The position numbers and the translations under genes were made by a program. The notes beneath the pieces are model-generated. The model was not told the origin of the DNA. It ran no database searches and was given only the letters and a program-made list of their open reading frames with translations. From positions 620,001 to 684,000 of the forward strand of contig NZ_VYVA01000001.1 in the NCBI RefSeq assembly GCF_009193215.1: a stretch of 64,000 nucleotides of DNA, written 5' to 3'. Source of the DNA: Flavicella marina (lineage in GTDB: Bacteria; Bacteroidota; Bacteroidia; Flavobacteriales; Flavobacteriaceae). Of the stretch, positions 1-8,975 are shown piece after piece. Numbering within the stretch: position 1 is the first letter of the stretch; every line of letters begins with the position of its first letter.

Positions 1-2
1 CT

Positions 3-563
3 GCTATTGTAACAGAAGCATTGGAAGCAGATTATTGGAAACCTGTACAAGCTGGAGAACTAGATTATTCTGATACAGACAAAGTTGCGGAAATGATTTC
101 TAATACGATAACCACATTTCATCAAAACAGCTATGCATTAGAAACCCCTATGAGTCCCCATGCAGCTGCTGAAATTGACCAAATACAAATCAATATTGAT
201 TCAATTATTTGTCCGAATACAAATAACAATTTAGTCATCGAAGGTGCTGGTGGTTTGCTGGTTCCGTTAAATGATCATGATACTATATTGGATATTATCA
301 AGCCAGACTATAAAATAATTGTAGTTTCTAGACACTATTTAGGAAGCATCAATCACACCTTGTTAACCACACAATTACTACAAGAAAAAGGGTTTGATGT
401 TAGCATAATTTTTAGTGGAGATGCACATCCAACAACAGAATCAATCATTGCAAAGAAAACTGATGCAAAAATCATTGGTCGTATAGACGAAGAAAAATCT
501 ATCAACAAAGAAACCATCAAAAAATACGCTCAGCGTTTTCGCGAAAACTTACAAAACCTATAG
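3..563 (+). CDS. bioD: Dethiobiotin synthetase, 5' end cut by window edge
   Basis: BioD closes the ureido ring of dethiobiotin from 7,8-diaminopelargonic acid, CO2 and ATP, the step before biotin synthase. The reading frame is open from the first bases of the window, so the N-terminal P-loop (usually TGxGTxVGKT) lies outside it. What remains begins AIVTEALEADYWKPVQAG, which matches the substrate-binding KPVQ(T/A)G region of the family. A second family signature, IEGAGGLLVPL, follows near the middle. The TTG at 21 is an internal codon, not a start. bioA follows in the same direction after 127 bases, as in many flavobacterial biotin clusters. Identification is firm; only the start is missing. 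Confidence 0.9.
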   Translation, partial: AIVTEALEADYWKPVQAGELDYSDTDKVAEMISNTITTFHQNSYALETPMSPHAAAEIDQIQINIDSIICPNTNNNLVIEGAGGLLVPLNDHDTILDIIKPDYKIIVVSRHYLGSINHTLLTTQLLQEKGFDVSIIFSGDAHPTTESIIAKKTDAKIIGRIDEEKSINKETIKKYAQRFRENLQNL

Positions 564-631
564 TTCGATTGAGCTCTCCATAATTTCAAGAACTATTTTT
601 CCCCATCTAAGGAATGTTTCTAGCCTATTTA

Positions 632-664
632 CTTGTGGTAATTTGTATTAGTATTGTACATTTG
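632..664 (+). promoter_or_regulatory. Bacteroidota-type promoter of bioA
   Basis: A -7 box TACATTTG (657-664) matches TAnnTTTG exactly. A TTG (633-635) lies 21 bases upstream in the -33 position. The predicted start of transcription is about 20 bases before the bioA ATG, so bioA can be transcribed separately from bioD. Confidence 0.5.
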
Positions 665-690
665 ACTTTTCTTTTTGAAACAACTAAAAA

Positions 691-1956
691 ATGAGTTTAC
701 AAGAACGCGATCAAAAACATCTTTGGCATCCTTTAACACAGCACAAACTGCATCCAGATCATCTGGCAATTACACATGCTAAAGGAGCTTTATTGTTCGA
801 CGAAAATGGCAATACTTATATAGATGGAATTGCTTCTTGGTACACGTGCATGTACGGTCACTGCAATGATTATATCATAAAAAAGACTACAGAGCAATTG
901 TCAAAACTCGACCAAGTAGTTTTTAGTGGTTTTACTCACAAACCAGCAGTAGAAATGTCAGAGAAACTGATGGAGATCTTACCTAAGAATCAACAGAAAA
1001 TCTTTTTCTCAGACAACGGATCTACAACAGTAGATGTTGCGGTAAAAATGGCGCTCCAGTTTCATTTCAATCAAGGTAAAAAAATGAATAGAATCATCGC
1101 TCTTGAAGATGCTTTTCACGGAGACACCTTTGGTGCCATGTCTGTTTCAGGATTATCGGTTTACAATGGTCCTTTCGAAGATTTCTTGTTAACGATTGAT
1201 CGAGTGGATGTTCCTACTCATGATAATTTTGAAAAAGTAAAAGAACATTTTTCTCAAATTATTGCAACTGGTGAAGTAGCAGCTTTTATTTTTGAACCAC
1301 TTGTGCAAGGAGCTGCTGCCATGAAAATGTACCCAGCAGAGTTATTAAACGCATTGATTCAAATAGCACAACAAAACAATGTATTGTGTATTGCGGATGA
1401 AGTGATGACTGGTTTTGGAAAAACCGGAAAATATTTTGCTTCTGATTATCTACAAAATAAACCCGATATTTTGTGTTTGTCTAAATCCTTAACGGGAGGT
1501 GTTGTGCCAATGGGTTTGACTACTTGTACACAACAAGTATATGATGCATTTTATGATACTGAAATTTCAAAAGGATTTTTTCACGGACACACATACTCAG
1601 CAAATCCATTAGGTTGTGCTGCAATTTCGGCTGGTATAGATTTATTAACCTCTGATGAAATGCAGCAAAACAGCATTCGCATACAGCAAAGACACAACGA
1701 TTTCAATAAAAAAATACAAACACATCCTAAAGTCAAAAGCACACGACAAACAGGTGTAATTTTTGCATTGGATTTGAATATTGAAATGGATCGATATGGA
1801 AACCTAAGAGATCAATTGTTTGAATTTTTTATGAATCGAGGAGTCTGTTTACGTCCGTTGGGAAACACTGTTTATATATTACCTCCTTTTGTAATTACCA
1901 ATGATGAATTAGACAAAATATACGAGACAATTGAACTAGCATTAGAAAATTTCTAA
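691..1956 (+). CDS. bioA: Adenosylmethionine-8-amino-7-oxononanoate aminotransferase
   Basis: PLP enzyme that transfers an amino group from S-adenosylmethionine to 8-amino-7-oxononanoate, giving the substrate of BioD. The 421 residues are full length for a class III aminotransferase. Family marks are HLWHPLTQHK near residue 10, SWYTCMYGHCN near 49-59, the SDNGSTTVDVA cofactor loop (108-117), IADEVMTGFGKTG with the PLP-contacting Asp236, and LSKSLTGG with the Schiff-base Lys265. It lies downstream of bioD and probably belongs to the same cluster, but has its own promoter-like sequence. Its stop is one base from the stop of the convergent transporter gene. Confidence 0.96.
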   Translation: MSLQERDQKHLWHPLTQHKLHPDHLAITHAKGALLFDENGNTYIDGIASWYTCMYGHCNDYIIKKTTEQLSKLDQVVFSGFTHKPAVEMSEKLMEILPKNQQKIFFSDNGSTTVDVAVKMALQFHFNQGKKMNRIIALEDAFHGDTFGAMSVSGLSVYNGPFEDFLLTIDRVDVPTHDNFEKVKEHFSQIIATGEVAAFIFEPLVQGAAAMKMYPAELLNALIQIAQQNNVLCIADEVMTGFGKTGKYFASDYLQNKPDILCLSKSLTGGVVPMGLTTCTQQVYDAFYDTEISKGFFHGHTYSANPLGCAAISAGIDLLTSDEMQQNSIRIQQRHNDFNKKIQTHPKVKSTRQTGVIFALDLNIEMDRYGNLRDQLFEFFMNRGVCLRPLGNTVYILPPFVITNDELDKIYETIELALENF

Positions 1957-1957
1957 T

Positions 1958-2872
1958 TCAAGATTGACGTTTAAATATTTTTGCAACAATAATACCCGCC
2001 AAATTGTGCCAAATACTAAAAACAACTGCTGGCAAAGCCGTAATTTTAGAAAAATGCACCAATGCCAAACTCACCCCTAAACCCGAGTTTTGCATGCCGA
2101 CTTCTATCGCAATCGTTTTGGACACTTTTTTAGGAAATTGCAACACGGTCGGAACCAAATACCCGATTAAAAAACCGAAAACATTGTGTAACAAAACCGC
2201 GATAAAAATCAATATTGGAAATGTTGCCAATACATCTTTATTCAAAGCGATCACACAGGCTACAATCGACGCTATGGACAAAATTGAAATCGAAGGAAAG
2301 AAATCGATAACAGGTTGGATTTTCTTTTGAAATAATTTTCGAATTACTAATCCGTCTAATAAAGGAAAAAGAACAATCCAAAAAGTAGTTTCAGCCAAAG
2401 AAAGAAACGAAATATCTATTGATTCATTTGCTAAAAAAAATATCCAAAAAGGTGTCAATATAGGCGCTAAAATCGTAGAAATCAAAGTTAAACTTATAGA
2501 CAAAGGAAGATGTGCTTTGGACAAATACACCATCACATTAGAAGCTGTTCCACCAGGACAAGCTCCAACGATAATTAATCCGACTAACAAGTTTTGAGGT
2601 AATTGCAAAAACTTACCGATAACAAAAGCCAGAAGTGGCATCACAAAAAATTGCAATAGTACTCCTACAAAAAGCCATTTTGGATTTTTACCGACATCCT
2701 TTAAATCTTTAAAATCAATCGTCAACCCCATTCCCAGCATAATCAAACCTAGTATAAAAGGTATATAGGATTTCAACAAAGAAAAAGCATCTGGAAAAAT
2801 CAAGCCTAAAGCAGCAAAAAATAGTATGGTAATTAAAAAATGCTTTTCAATAAATTTTGAAATGAAGTTCAT
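1958..2872 (-). CDS. BASS-family (bile acid:sodium symporter type) organic anion carrier
   Basis: Inner-membrane carrier of 304 residues that is almost wholly hydrophobic and has room for about ten membrane segments. The signature GACPGGTASNVMVYLSKA (about residues 103-120) is the sodium-site crossover motif of the BASS/SBF family. Bacterial members carry small organic anions such as keto acids or pantoate precursors; true bile acid transport is unlikely here. No neighbour fixes the substrate: bioA is convergent and the upstream T9SS gene is divergent. A well-formed promoter lies just upstream and predicts a very short leader. Confidence 0.85.
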   Translation of the reverse strand: MNFISKFIEKHFLITILFFAALGLIFPDAFSLLKSYIPFILGLIMLGMGLTIDFKDLKDVGKNPKWLFVGVLLQFFVMPLLAFVIGKFLQLPQNLLVGLIIVGACPGGTASNVMVYLSKAHLPLSISLTLISTILAPILTPFWIFFLANESIDISFLSLAETTFWIVLFPLLDGLVIRKLFQKKIQPVIDFFPSISILSIASIVACVIALNKDVLATFPILIFIAVLLHNVFGFLIGYLVPTVLQFPKKVSKTIAIEVGMQNSGLGVSLALVHFSKITALPAVVFSIWHNLAGIIVAKIFKRQS

Positions 2873-2885
2873 CTTGTTTTTTTAG

Positions 2886-2915
2886 CAAAAATAAAAAACC
2901 ATTGCTCAAAACCAA
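2886..2915 (-). promoter_or_regulatory. Promoter of the BASS carrier gene
   Basis: On the minus strand TATTTTTG (2886-2893) is a perfect -7 box and TTG (2913-2915) lies 19 bases further upstream as -33. Transcription should begin within about ten bases of the ATG. Confidence 0.55.
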
Positions 2916-2978
2916 CTGGTAACTTTATAATCGTCAATCTATCAAGTTATTAAATAGTAGAAATTTCGTATCTTATAA

Positions 2979-3083
2979 GGGCTATCGAAAAAGACCTTAT
3001 CTATTTTACTTTAAGGCAAGCCTTGTTGTGCTTGTTTCTAAAGTAGAATTACTTTGTATATATCTAACTTTTTTCGACAGCTC
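2979..3083. repeat. MITE-like nested palindrome
   Basis: The ends are a 14-bp inverted repeat (GGGCTATCGAAAAA at 2979-2992; the complement of GAGCTGTCGAAAAA at 3070-3083), matching at 12 of 14 positions. Inside, TACTTTAAGGCAAG (3007-3020) faces CTTGTTTCTAAAGTA (3031-3045), so most of the 105 bases could fold into one long imperfect hairpin. Flanking pentamers TATAA and TATTA agree at four of five positions, a weak hint of target duplication. No protein is encoded. It could be a miniature transposable element, or a regulatory hairpin of the downstream gene. Confidence 0.45.
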
Positions 3084-3108
3084 TATTATTAATCTAAATT
3101 ATTAAGCT

Positions 3109-4026
3109 ATGAAAAAAATTACATTGTCGTTAACCCTCTTATCGATTTCCCTCACTCAAGCACAAATCAAAAACGCCTCTATTTCTGATGAAGGTGATAT
3201 AGCCATTGTGGCTTATCATGACAATCCAGATGGATTCTCATTTGTGTTATTAGATGACTGTCCTAACAACACGACTATTTATTTTGTTGATGAAGAATGG
3301 ACTGGTGTCGCTTTTGCTTCTGCTACAACTGAAGGAGAAGTAACTTGGACGAATAATACAGGAGCCATCATTTCTCAAGGTACCGTAATCCATATTGAAA
3401 ATGCGAATGATAACAGTCCTGGAATCTTAGCTTCTGAAGGACTTGCGATAGAGTCAGACGGCGGATTTTCATTAGGTCTCACCGAGGATGAAATTATAGC
3501 AATAACAGGTACACGTTCATCTCCAGGTACATTTTTAACTTTTTTTGGAGATTCAGATTCAATGGGAAGCACGCTTACTGGAACAAGCTTAACAAACGGC
3601 TCCAATGCCATCTATACAAGTACCATCACTGAAGGATATTATTCTGGCACAAACAACTGTGATGACTTAACCATTAGCGAATGTGCACAACAAATCAATA
3701 ATGTTTCTAATTGGACATTCGGGAGTTATACTTATCCAGATGTTGTTCCCAATACCATAGATGTAAGTGGTGTTTTATCAATCAAAGAACCTAAAGTAAA
3801 ATCATTTGTTTTTTCTCCCAACCCAGTACATGACAAACTCAACATTCAATACTCAGAAAATATTAACCTGATAGAAATCTACAATTCGTTTGGTAAAAAA
3901 ATAATTAGCAAGAGCTATGATAATACCAAAATCGAACTCGAACTGCATCATTTATCCTCAGGAATCTATCATGCAATTTGTAAATCCAACACAAAAAACC
4001 AGCACTTTCAATTTGTAAAAAAATAG
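3109..4026 (+). CDS. Secreted protein with T9SS type A sorting domain
   Basis: Predicted extracellular or surface protein of 305 residues. A signal peptide covers about residues 1-19 (MKKITLSLTLLS... ending at TQAQ). The middle holds a beta-rich module with FVLLDDCPNNTTIYFVDEEW, a pattern I associate with secreted Bacteroidota proteins, but its function is unknown to me. The last 75 residues, starting near FVFSPNPVHDKLNI and ending in QFVKK, look like a type A C-terminal sorting domain, which directs export by the type IX system and is then removed. It stands alone between the MITE-like palindrome and recA. Confidence 0.8.
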   Translation: MKKITLSLTLLSISLTQAQIKNASISDEGDIAIVAYHDNPDGFSFVLLDDCPNNTTIYFVDEEWTGVAFASATTEGEVTWTNNTGAIISQGTVIHIENANDNSPGILASEGLAIESDGGFSLGLTEDEIIAITGTRSSPGTFLTFFGDSDSMGSTLTGTSLTNGSNAIYTSTITEGYYSGTNNCDDLTISECAQQINNVSNWTFGSYTYPDVVPNTIDVSGVLSIKEPKVKSFVFSPNPVHDKLNIQYSENINLIEIYNSFGKKIISKSYDNTKIELELHHLSSGIYHAICKSNTKNQHFQFVKK

Positions 4027-4137
4027 ACTTATGAAAATTGTTAAAAACTCATTTTTAGAATGTCTATATCGGCTCTAAAAAGATAATATTTTTACTATTT
4101 TTACTTTCTAATTATTAATTTCAGAAGCGAAGCAAAT

Positions 4138-5148
4138 ATGGCAAACGATACGAAAGAAAAAGATGCGAAATTAAAAGCATTACAGATGACCCTTGATAAG
4201 TTAGACAAAGCTTATGGAAAAGGGGCAGTTATGAAAATGGGTGATGTTGCTCATGTAGATGTTGAATCTATCTCTTCTGGATCTCTAGGATTGGATTTAG
4301 CATTAGGTGTAGGTGGATATCCTAAAGGAAGAATTATTGAAATTTACGGTCCAGAATCTTCTGGTAAAACCACGCTTACAATTCATGCCATCGCTGAAGC
4401 GCAAAAAGCAGGAGGAATTGCTGCTTTTATTGATGCAGAACATGCTTTCGATAGATATTATGCAGAAAACTTAGGTGTAGATATTGACAATCTTATCATC
4501 TCTCAGCCAGATCACGGAGAACAAGCATTAGAGATTGCAGAGAACTTAATCCGTTCTGGTGCTATTGACATTGTAGTAATTGACTCGGTGGCTGCATTGA
4601 CTCCAAAAAGTGAAATTGAAGGAGAAATGGGTGATTCAAAAATGGGATTACATGCGCGTTTGATGTCTCAAGCCTTACGTAAATTAACAGGAACTATTTC
4701 GAAAACAAATTGTACTGTTATTTTCATCAACCAATTGCGTGAAAAAATTGGTGTGATGTTTGGGAACCCTGAAACAACGACTGGAGGAAACGCCTTAAAA
4801 TTTTATGCATCAGTACGTTTAGATATTCGTAGAAGAACGCAAATTAAAGATGGTGACCAAGTAATTGGAAATAGTACCAAAGTAAAAGTGGTAAAAAACA
4901 AAGTTGCTCCACCTTTCCAACAAGCAGAATTTGATATTATGTATGGAGAGGGTGTTTCTAAGGTTGGAGAAATTTTAGACATCGGAGTAAACTATGGAAT
5001 TATCAAGAAAAGTGGTTCTTGGTTCAGTTATGGAGATACCAAATTAGGACAAGGTAGAGATGCTGTAAAAAACCTTATCAAAGACAATCCAGAATTGGCA
5101 GAAGAATTAGAAACAAAAATCAAAGAAGCTATCGAAAATCAAGAATAG
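4138..5148 (+). CDS. recA: Recombinase RecA
   Basis: ATP-dependent strand-exchange protein of homologous recombination and the DNA damage response. At 336 residues it has the usual length. Visible are the Walker [10 protein letters not shown] (71-79), the Walker [15 protein letters not shown], and the DNA-binding L2 region with [20 protein letters not shown]. The C-terminus is acidic ([14 protein letters not shown]), as in other RecA proteins. It is a single-gene unit: the gap upstream has no clear SOS box that I can recognise, and a strong hairpin terminator follows. Confidence 0.99.
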   Translation: MANDTKEKDAKLKALQMTLDKLDKAYGKGAVMKMGDVAHVDVESISSGSLGLDLALGVGGYPKGRIIEIYGPESSGKTTLTIHAIAEAQKAGGIAAFIDAEHAFDRYYAENLGVDIDNLIISQPDHGEQALEIAENLIRSGAIDIVVIDSVAALTPKSEIEGEMGDSKMGLHARLMSQALRKLTGTISKTNCTVIFINQLREKIGVMFGNPETTTGGNALKFYASVRLDIRRRTQIKDGDQVIGNSTKVKVVKNKVAPPFQQAEFDIMYGEGVSKVGEILDIGVNYGIIKKSGSWFSYGDTKLGQGRDAVKNLIKDNPELAEELETKIKEAIENQE

Positions 5149-5170
5149 ATTTTTCGACTCTATATTATAG

Positions 5171-5196
5171 AAGGAAGTAGCTTTTGTTACTTCCTT
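5171..5196 (+). terminator. Intrinsic terminator of recA
   Basis: AAGGAAGTA (5171-5179) pairs with TACTTCCTT (5188-5196) around an 8-base loop, followed by a run of T. It lies 22 bases after the recA stop. Confidence 0.8.
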
Positions 5197-5249
5197 TTTT
5201 TATGTCAAAAAACATAGTTTTAATTTAACAAATGAAACTATTAAAACAA

Positions 5250-5257
5250 TATCTTTG
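5250..5257 (+). promoter_or_regulatory. -7 box of the retropepsin-RimK gene
   Basis: TATCTTTG matches TAnnTTTG exactly. It lies inside the longer open frame that begins at 5232, so translation more likely begins at the ATG at 5280, about 16 bases after the expected transcription start. No good -33 TTG is seen. Confidence 0.45.
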
Positions 5258-5279
5258 TTATTGCCAACATTATATACTC

Positions 5280-6647
5280 ATGGAAAAAACTATTATAGGA
5301 AGTGAAGAATGGTGTGCATTACCAGACTTACAAGTACCCGCAATAAAAGCAAGAATAGATTCAGGAGCAAAAACTTCATCAATTCATGCAATCAATATTA
5401 TACCCTTTAAAAAAAGAGGTGAAAAATGGGTGCGTTACGATATTTTCCCGCTACAATCTAACCCCAGTGTAAGCATTCATTGCGAATCAAAAATTCTAGC
5501 TACACGCTACGTAAAAAGTTCTACCGGTGTAAGTGAAAAAAGATATGTGATACTTACCGACCTCGTTTTAGGAGAAAACAAATGGGAGATTGAAATGACA
5601 TTAGCAAATAGAGATTCTATGGGCTTTAGAATGCTACTCGGAAGGGAAGCAATGGTAGATCGTTTGGTCATAGACCCTTCTAAAGAAGACTGTATCAAAT
5701 CAATCACCCCAGAAGAATTAGATGCATATTACAAGACAGGAAAGCCTTTAGAAAATGGATTAAAGATTGGTGTTTTGGCTAGTAACCCTGAATTGTATAG
5801 CAACAAAAGAATCATGGAAGCAGGTGAACAAGCCGGACATCAAATGTTCTTTTTGAATGCACAACAATGCTATATGAAAATGGATGCTGACAATCCAGAA
5901 ATTCATTATCGTGGCGGAAATGTTCTAGAAAATTTTGATGCCATCATCCCTAGAATCAAACCGAGCATGACATTCTATGGATGTGCTTTGATTCGACAAT
6001 TTGATTCGATAGGAACCTTTATTCAAAATGGGGCAGCAGCCATTTCTCAATCGAGAGACAAACTGTTTTCATCTCAATTATTTTCAAAACATGGAATTCA
6101 AATTCCGACTACAGGATTTGCCAATTCACCATTAGAAACCAAAGAATTAATTGAAATGGTGAATGGTGCTCCGTTGATTATAAAATTATTAGAAAGCACG
6201 CAAGGTAAAGGAGTTGTATTAGCCGAGACCAATAAAGCTGCAGAAAGTGTTATCAATGCTTTTAAAAGCTTAAAAACAAACATCCTCGTGCAAGAATTCA
6301 TCAAAGAAGCCGATGGTAGAGATTTACGTTGTTTTGTGATTGATGGTAAAGTAGTTGCTTCTATTGAAAGAGTTGCTGTAAAAGGAGAATTTAGAGCAAA
6401 TATTCACCAAGGAGGTACAGCAAGAGTTGTAAAAATTACTCCAGATGAAAAAAAATTAGCCATTAAGGCTGCCAAAGTTTTGGGGCTAGATGTTGCTGGA
6501 GTAGATTTAATTCGATCAAATAAAGGACCTTTGCTATTAGAAGTAAATTCATCACCTGGTTTAGAAGGAATTGAAAAAGCAACAGGAAAAGACATCGCTA
6601 AAATGATGATCAAAGCAATTGAGAAAAAATTAAAATTTCAGAAATAG
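5280..6647 (+). CDS. Fusion of a retropepsin-like (RimB-type) domain and a RimK ATP-grasp ligase
   Basis: Predicted two-domain protein of 455 residues. The first 140 residues match the family once called ATP-dependent zinc protease (PF05618) and now regarded as retropepsin-like; [14 protein letters not shown] carries the aspartic protease DSGA at residues 27-30. From about residue 160 ([18 protein letters not shown]) the protein is a RimK-type ATP-grasp ligase with [13 protein letters not shown] and the metal-binding [15 protein letters not shown] near its end. RimK adds glutamates to ribosomal protein S6 in gammaproteobacteria, but relatives ligate other amino acids, so the target is uncertain. 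The ABC ATPase gene follows after seven bases. Confidence 0.88.
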   Translation: MEKTIIGSEEWCALPDLQVPAIKARIDSGAKTSSIHAINIIPFKKRGEKWVRYDIFPLQSNPSVSIHCESKILATRYVKSSTGVSEKRYVILTDLVLGENKWEIEMTLANRDSMGFRMLLGREAMVDRLVIDPSKEDCIKSITPEELDAYYKTGKPLENGLKIGVLASNPELYSNKRIMEAGEQAGHQMFFLNAQQCYMKMDADNPEIHYRGGNVLENFDAIIPRIKPSMTFYGCALIRQFDSIGTFIQNGAAAISQSRDKLFSSQLFSKHGIQIPTTGFANSPLETKELIEMVNGAPLIIKLLESTQGKGVVLAETNKAAESVINAFKSLKTNILVQEFIKEADGRDLRCFVIDGKVVASIERVAVKGEFRANIHQGGTARVVKITPDEKKLAIKAAKVLGLDVAGVDLIRSNKGPLLLEVNSSPGLEGIEKATGKDIAKMMIKAIEKKLKFQK

Positions 6648-6654
6648 GATTTCC

Positions 6655-7623
6655 GTGCTAGCAATAAAAAATATTTCTTTTGCTTATGATAAAAAAGAAG
6701 TTGTAAAAGAAGTTTCTTTTATCGCTAACAAGGGTGAATACATTGCGGTTATTGGAGAAAGTGGTTGTGGCAAAAGCACTTTGTTAGAGATAATATATGG
6801 GTTGCTGCATATTGAAAAGGGAGAAATAACTTGGGATGACATTAAACTTCTAGGCCCGAATTATTATTTAGTCCCTGGAGAACCTTTTATGAAATACCTT
6901 TCACAAGATTTTGACTTGATGCCTTTTACATCTGCTGCTGAAAACGTCGGTAAATTTTTACCCAATCGATTTCCGAAAGAAAAGAAAGCGCGTACCAAAG
7001 AATTACTTGAAGTGGTTGACATGACTGATTTTGCAGATGTAAAGGTCAAGAATTTAAGTGGTGGTCAAAAACAACGTGTTGCATTGGCACGGGTTTTAGC
7101 AAAAGAACCTGAATTGTTATTATTAGACGAACCATTTAGTCATATTGACAATTTCAGAAAAAACAACTTACGTCGCAAATTATTCAATTATTTAAGAGAA
7201 AAAAACATTGGTTGTATCGTCGCCACACACGACAGCACGGATGCGCTCTCTTTTGCTGATCGAATCGTTGTAATGAAAGAAGGAAGTATCGTAGCTGAAA
7301 ACAGTCCGCAAAACCTATATAAAAAACCACCATCTAAATATGTAGCTTCGTTTTTCGGAGATGTGAATGAAATTGCACTAAACAAAATAAATACTACTGA
7401 AAACTCTAAAAAAACAATCCTTTTATATCCTCATGAGATAAAAATTAATTCGAAAGCTACGATAGAAGCAACCGTTCTACAAAGCTATTTTATGGAAGGC
7501 GTGTATTTGATTGAGGTACTTTTCAAAGAACAAATACTGTTTGTCCATCATACAGAACATCTAAACAAAAACACCAAAATTCATCTTGAATTTGATTCTG
7601 AAACAGTTGCCTTACGCAGTTAA
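6655..7623 (+). CDS. ABC transporter ATP-binding protein (PotA/ModC-like, orphan)
   Basis: Cytoplasmic ATPase subunit of 322 residues starting at GTG, seven bases after the RimK-fusion stop, so the two are probably co-translated. Walker A is GESGCGKST (about 36-44), the signature is LSGGQKQRVALARVL, Walker B is LLLLDEPFSHID and the H-loop is ATHD. The last 80 residues form a small beta domain resembling the TOBE-like regulatory domain of importer ATPases of the polyamine, molybdate or iron type. No permease or binding protein lies nearby, so the substrate is unknown. The stop shares the four bases TTAA with the stop of the convergent permease gene. Confidence 0.88.
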   Translation: MLAIKNISFAYDKKEVVKEVSFIANKGEYIAVIGESGCGKSTLLEIIYGLLHIEKGEITWDDIKLLGPNYYLVPGEPFMKYLSQDFDLMPFTSAAENVGKFLPNRFPKEKKARTKELLEVVDMTDFADVKVKNLSGGQKQRVALARVLAKEPELLLLDEPFSHIDNFRKNNLRRKLFNYLREKNIGCIVATHDSTDALSFADRIVVMKEGSIVAENSPQNLYKKPPSKYVASFFGDVNEIALNKINTTENSKKTILLYPHEIKINSKATIEATVLQSYFMEGVYLIEVLFKEQILFVHHTEHLNKNTKIHLEFDSETVALRS

Positions 7624-8918
7624 CCTTTGGTTTTCAAATACTCTTTGTCGAATATTTTTTTATAAATCGTTTCACCTAAAAAGCACAGCAAAATAATTGA
7701 GAAGGCAATAACAACACCAATGATATTTGTAGTCGTTTGCTGATAGACTAAAACGATCAATGCTAACATAGACAAAATAAATCCTACTAAAGATATCAAT
7801 CGATTTCCGTTTATTTCTTTCGCTAATTTGAAAGCTATAAAGTTTACGATACCAAAAATCAATAAAAAACCGACACTTCCCGCTGTAGAAATACTCTCTA
7901 ACTCTAAGGTATTTGTAATAATAATTGTCGTTATCGCAGTTATCAAAAGTCCGATGGGCTGATTCCATATTTTACCTGTCAATTCATGAGGAAGTTCATC
8001 ATCTTCTGCAATTTCATAACTCACTCTACTACCGCCATACAATGATGCATTGATCGCTGAAAATGTAGATATCAACGCTGCGATAGTAATTATAGTAAAA
8101 CCTGCTTGACCTAACATCGGTTTAGCGGCTTCTGCCAACACATAATCCTCTGCAGTTGCTATTTCATCAAACGGTAACGAACCAACCGTAACAACAGCAA
8201 TAATAATATACAAAAGGATGACAAACACCACAGAATACGAATAGGCTTTCGGAATATTTTTTAATGGATTCTCAATATCCGGTGCTGCATTGGCAATCAA
8301 CTCAAATCCTTCATAAGCAACAAAAATAACCATCCCTCCTGCAAAAATTTTTATAGAGCTCGACCAGTTTTCTATTCCCAACTGACTCATATTTGTATTG
8401 CCAAACAAACCATAACCACCAATGGCGATAAAAGAAATCAAAATAACCAATTTGATAATAACAGCATAAGATTCAATTTTTCCAACTACTGAAATGCTAT
8501 AGTAATTTATTGTTGTTGCTATAACAATAATAAAGGTAGCATAAAGATGACTATCTAATGAAACCTGCTCGGTAATCTGATATAAATTCGGCGCATACGA
8601 ACCAAAGGCAGAGGCATATAAAGCAAGCATGATGACATAACTTACCCAAAGGAGGTTATTGATGGCACCACTGAATATTGACTTACCAAAAGCCTGATTC
8701 ATGAATTTTACCGTACCTCCCTTATCAGGAAATTTAATGGAGAGTTTTGCATAGGCATATGAAGTTAACAATGCAATGCAACCCGCAATTAAAAATGAAA
8801 GATAGGTTGCACCTTTGGCAATAGAGACTGCTAACCCTAGAACAGCAAATATACCACCTCCTACCATACCTCCTATACCGATAGAAATGGCCTCTTTTAA
8901 ACTGATTTTATCTTTCAT
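7620..8918 (-). CDS. APC-family amino acid permease
   Basis: Inner-membrane secondary transporter of 432 residues with about twelve membrane segments. The N-terminal GIGGMVGGGIFAVLG (about 14-28) is the unwound first helix of amino acid-polyamine-organocation carriers, where the substrate amino group binds. AYEGFELIANAAPDIENP in the middle is another common APC stretch. It is the last gene of a minus-strand run after DUF6341 and trmB (57-base gap). The exact amino acid cannot be read from sequence. Confidence 0.88.
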   Translation of the reverse strand: MKDKISLKEAISIGIGGMVGGGIFAVLGLAVSIAKGATYLSFLIAGCIALLTSYAYAKLSIKFPDKGGTVKFMNQAFGKSIFSGAINNLLWVSYVIMLALYASAFGSYAPNLYQITEQVSLDSHLYATFIIVIATTINYYSISVVGKIESYAVIIKLVILISFIAIGGYGLFGNTNMSQLGIENWSSSIKIFAGGMVIFVAYEGFELIANAAPDIENPLKNIPKAYSYSVVFVILLYIIIAVVTVGSLPFDEIATAEDYVLAEAAKPMLGQAGFTIITIAALISTFSAINASLYGGSRVSYEIAEDDELPHELTGKIWNQPIGLLITAITTIIITNTLELESISTAGSVGFLLIFGIVNFIAFKLAKEINGNRLISLVGFILSMLALIVLVYQQTTTNIIGVVIAFSIILLCFLGETIYKKIFDKEYLKTKG

Positions 8919-8975
8919 AAATGCTTATTCTTTTAAACATTCACCAAGATAAAATAAACTGATTAGAAACTGAAA

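Noticed and set aside
2004-2330. 108-codon plus-strand frame opposite the BASS carrier
   Set aside because: It is the complement of a clear membrane carrier gene and shows no protein-like features of its own.
7620-7623. Gene overlap as a sequencing error
   Set aside because: Both proteins end in natural family lengths, and the TTAA palindrome gives a stop on each strand, so the overlap is genuine.
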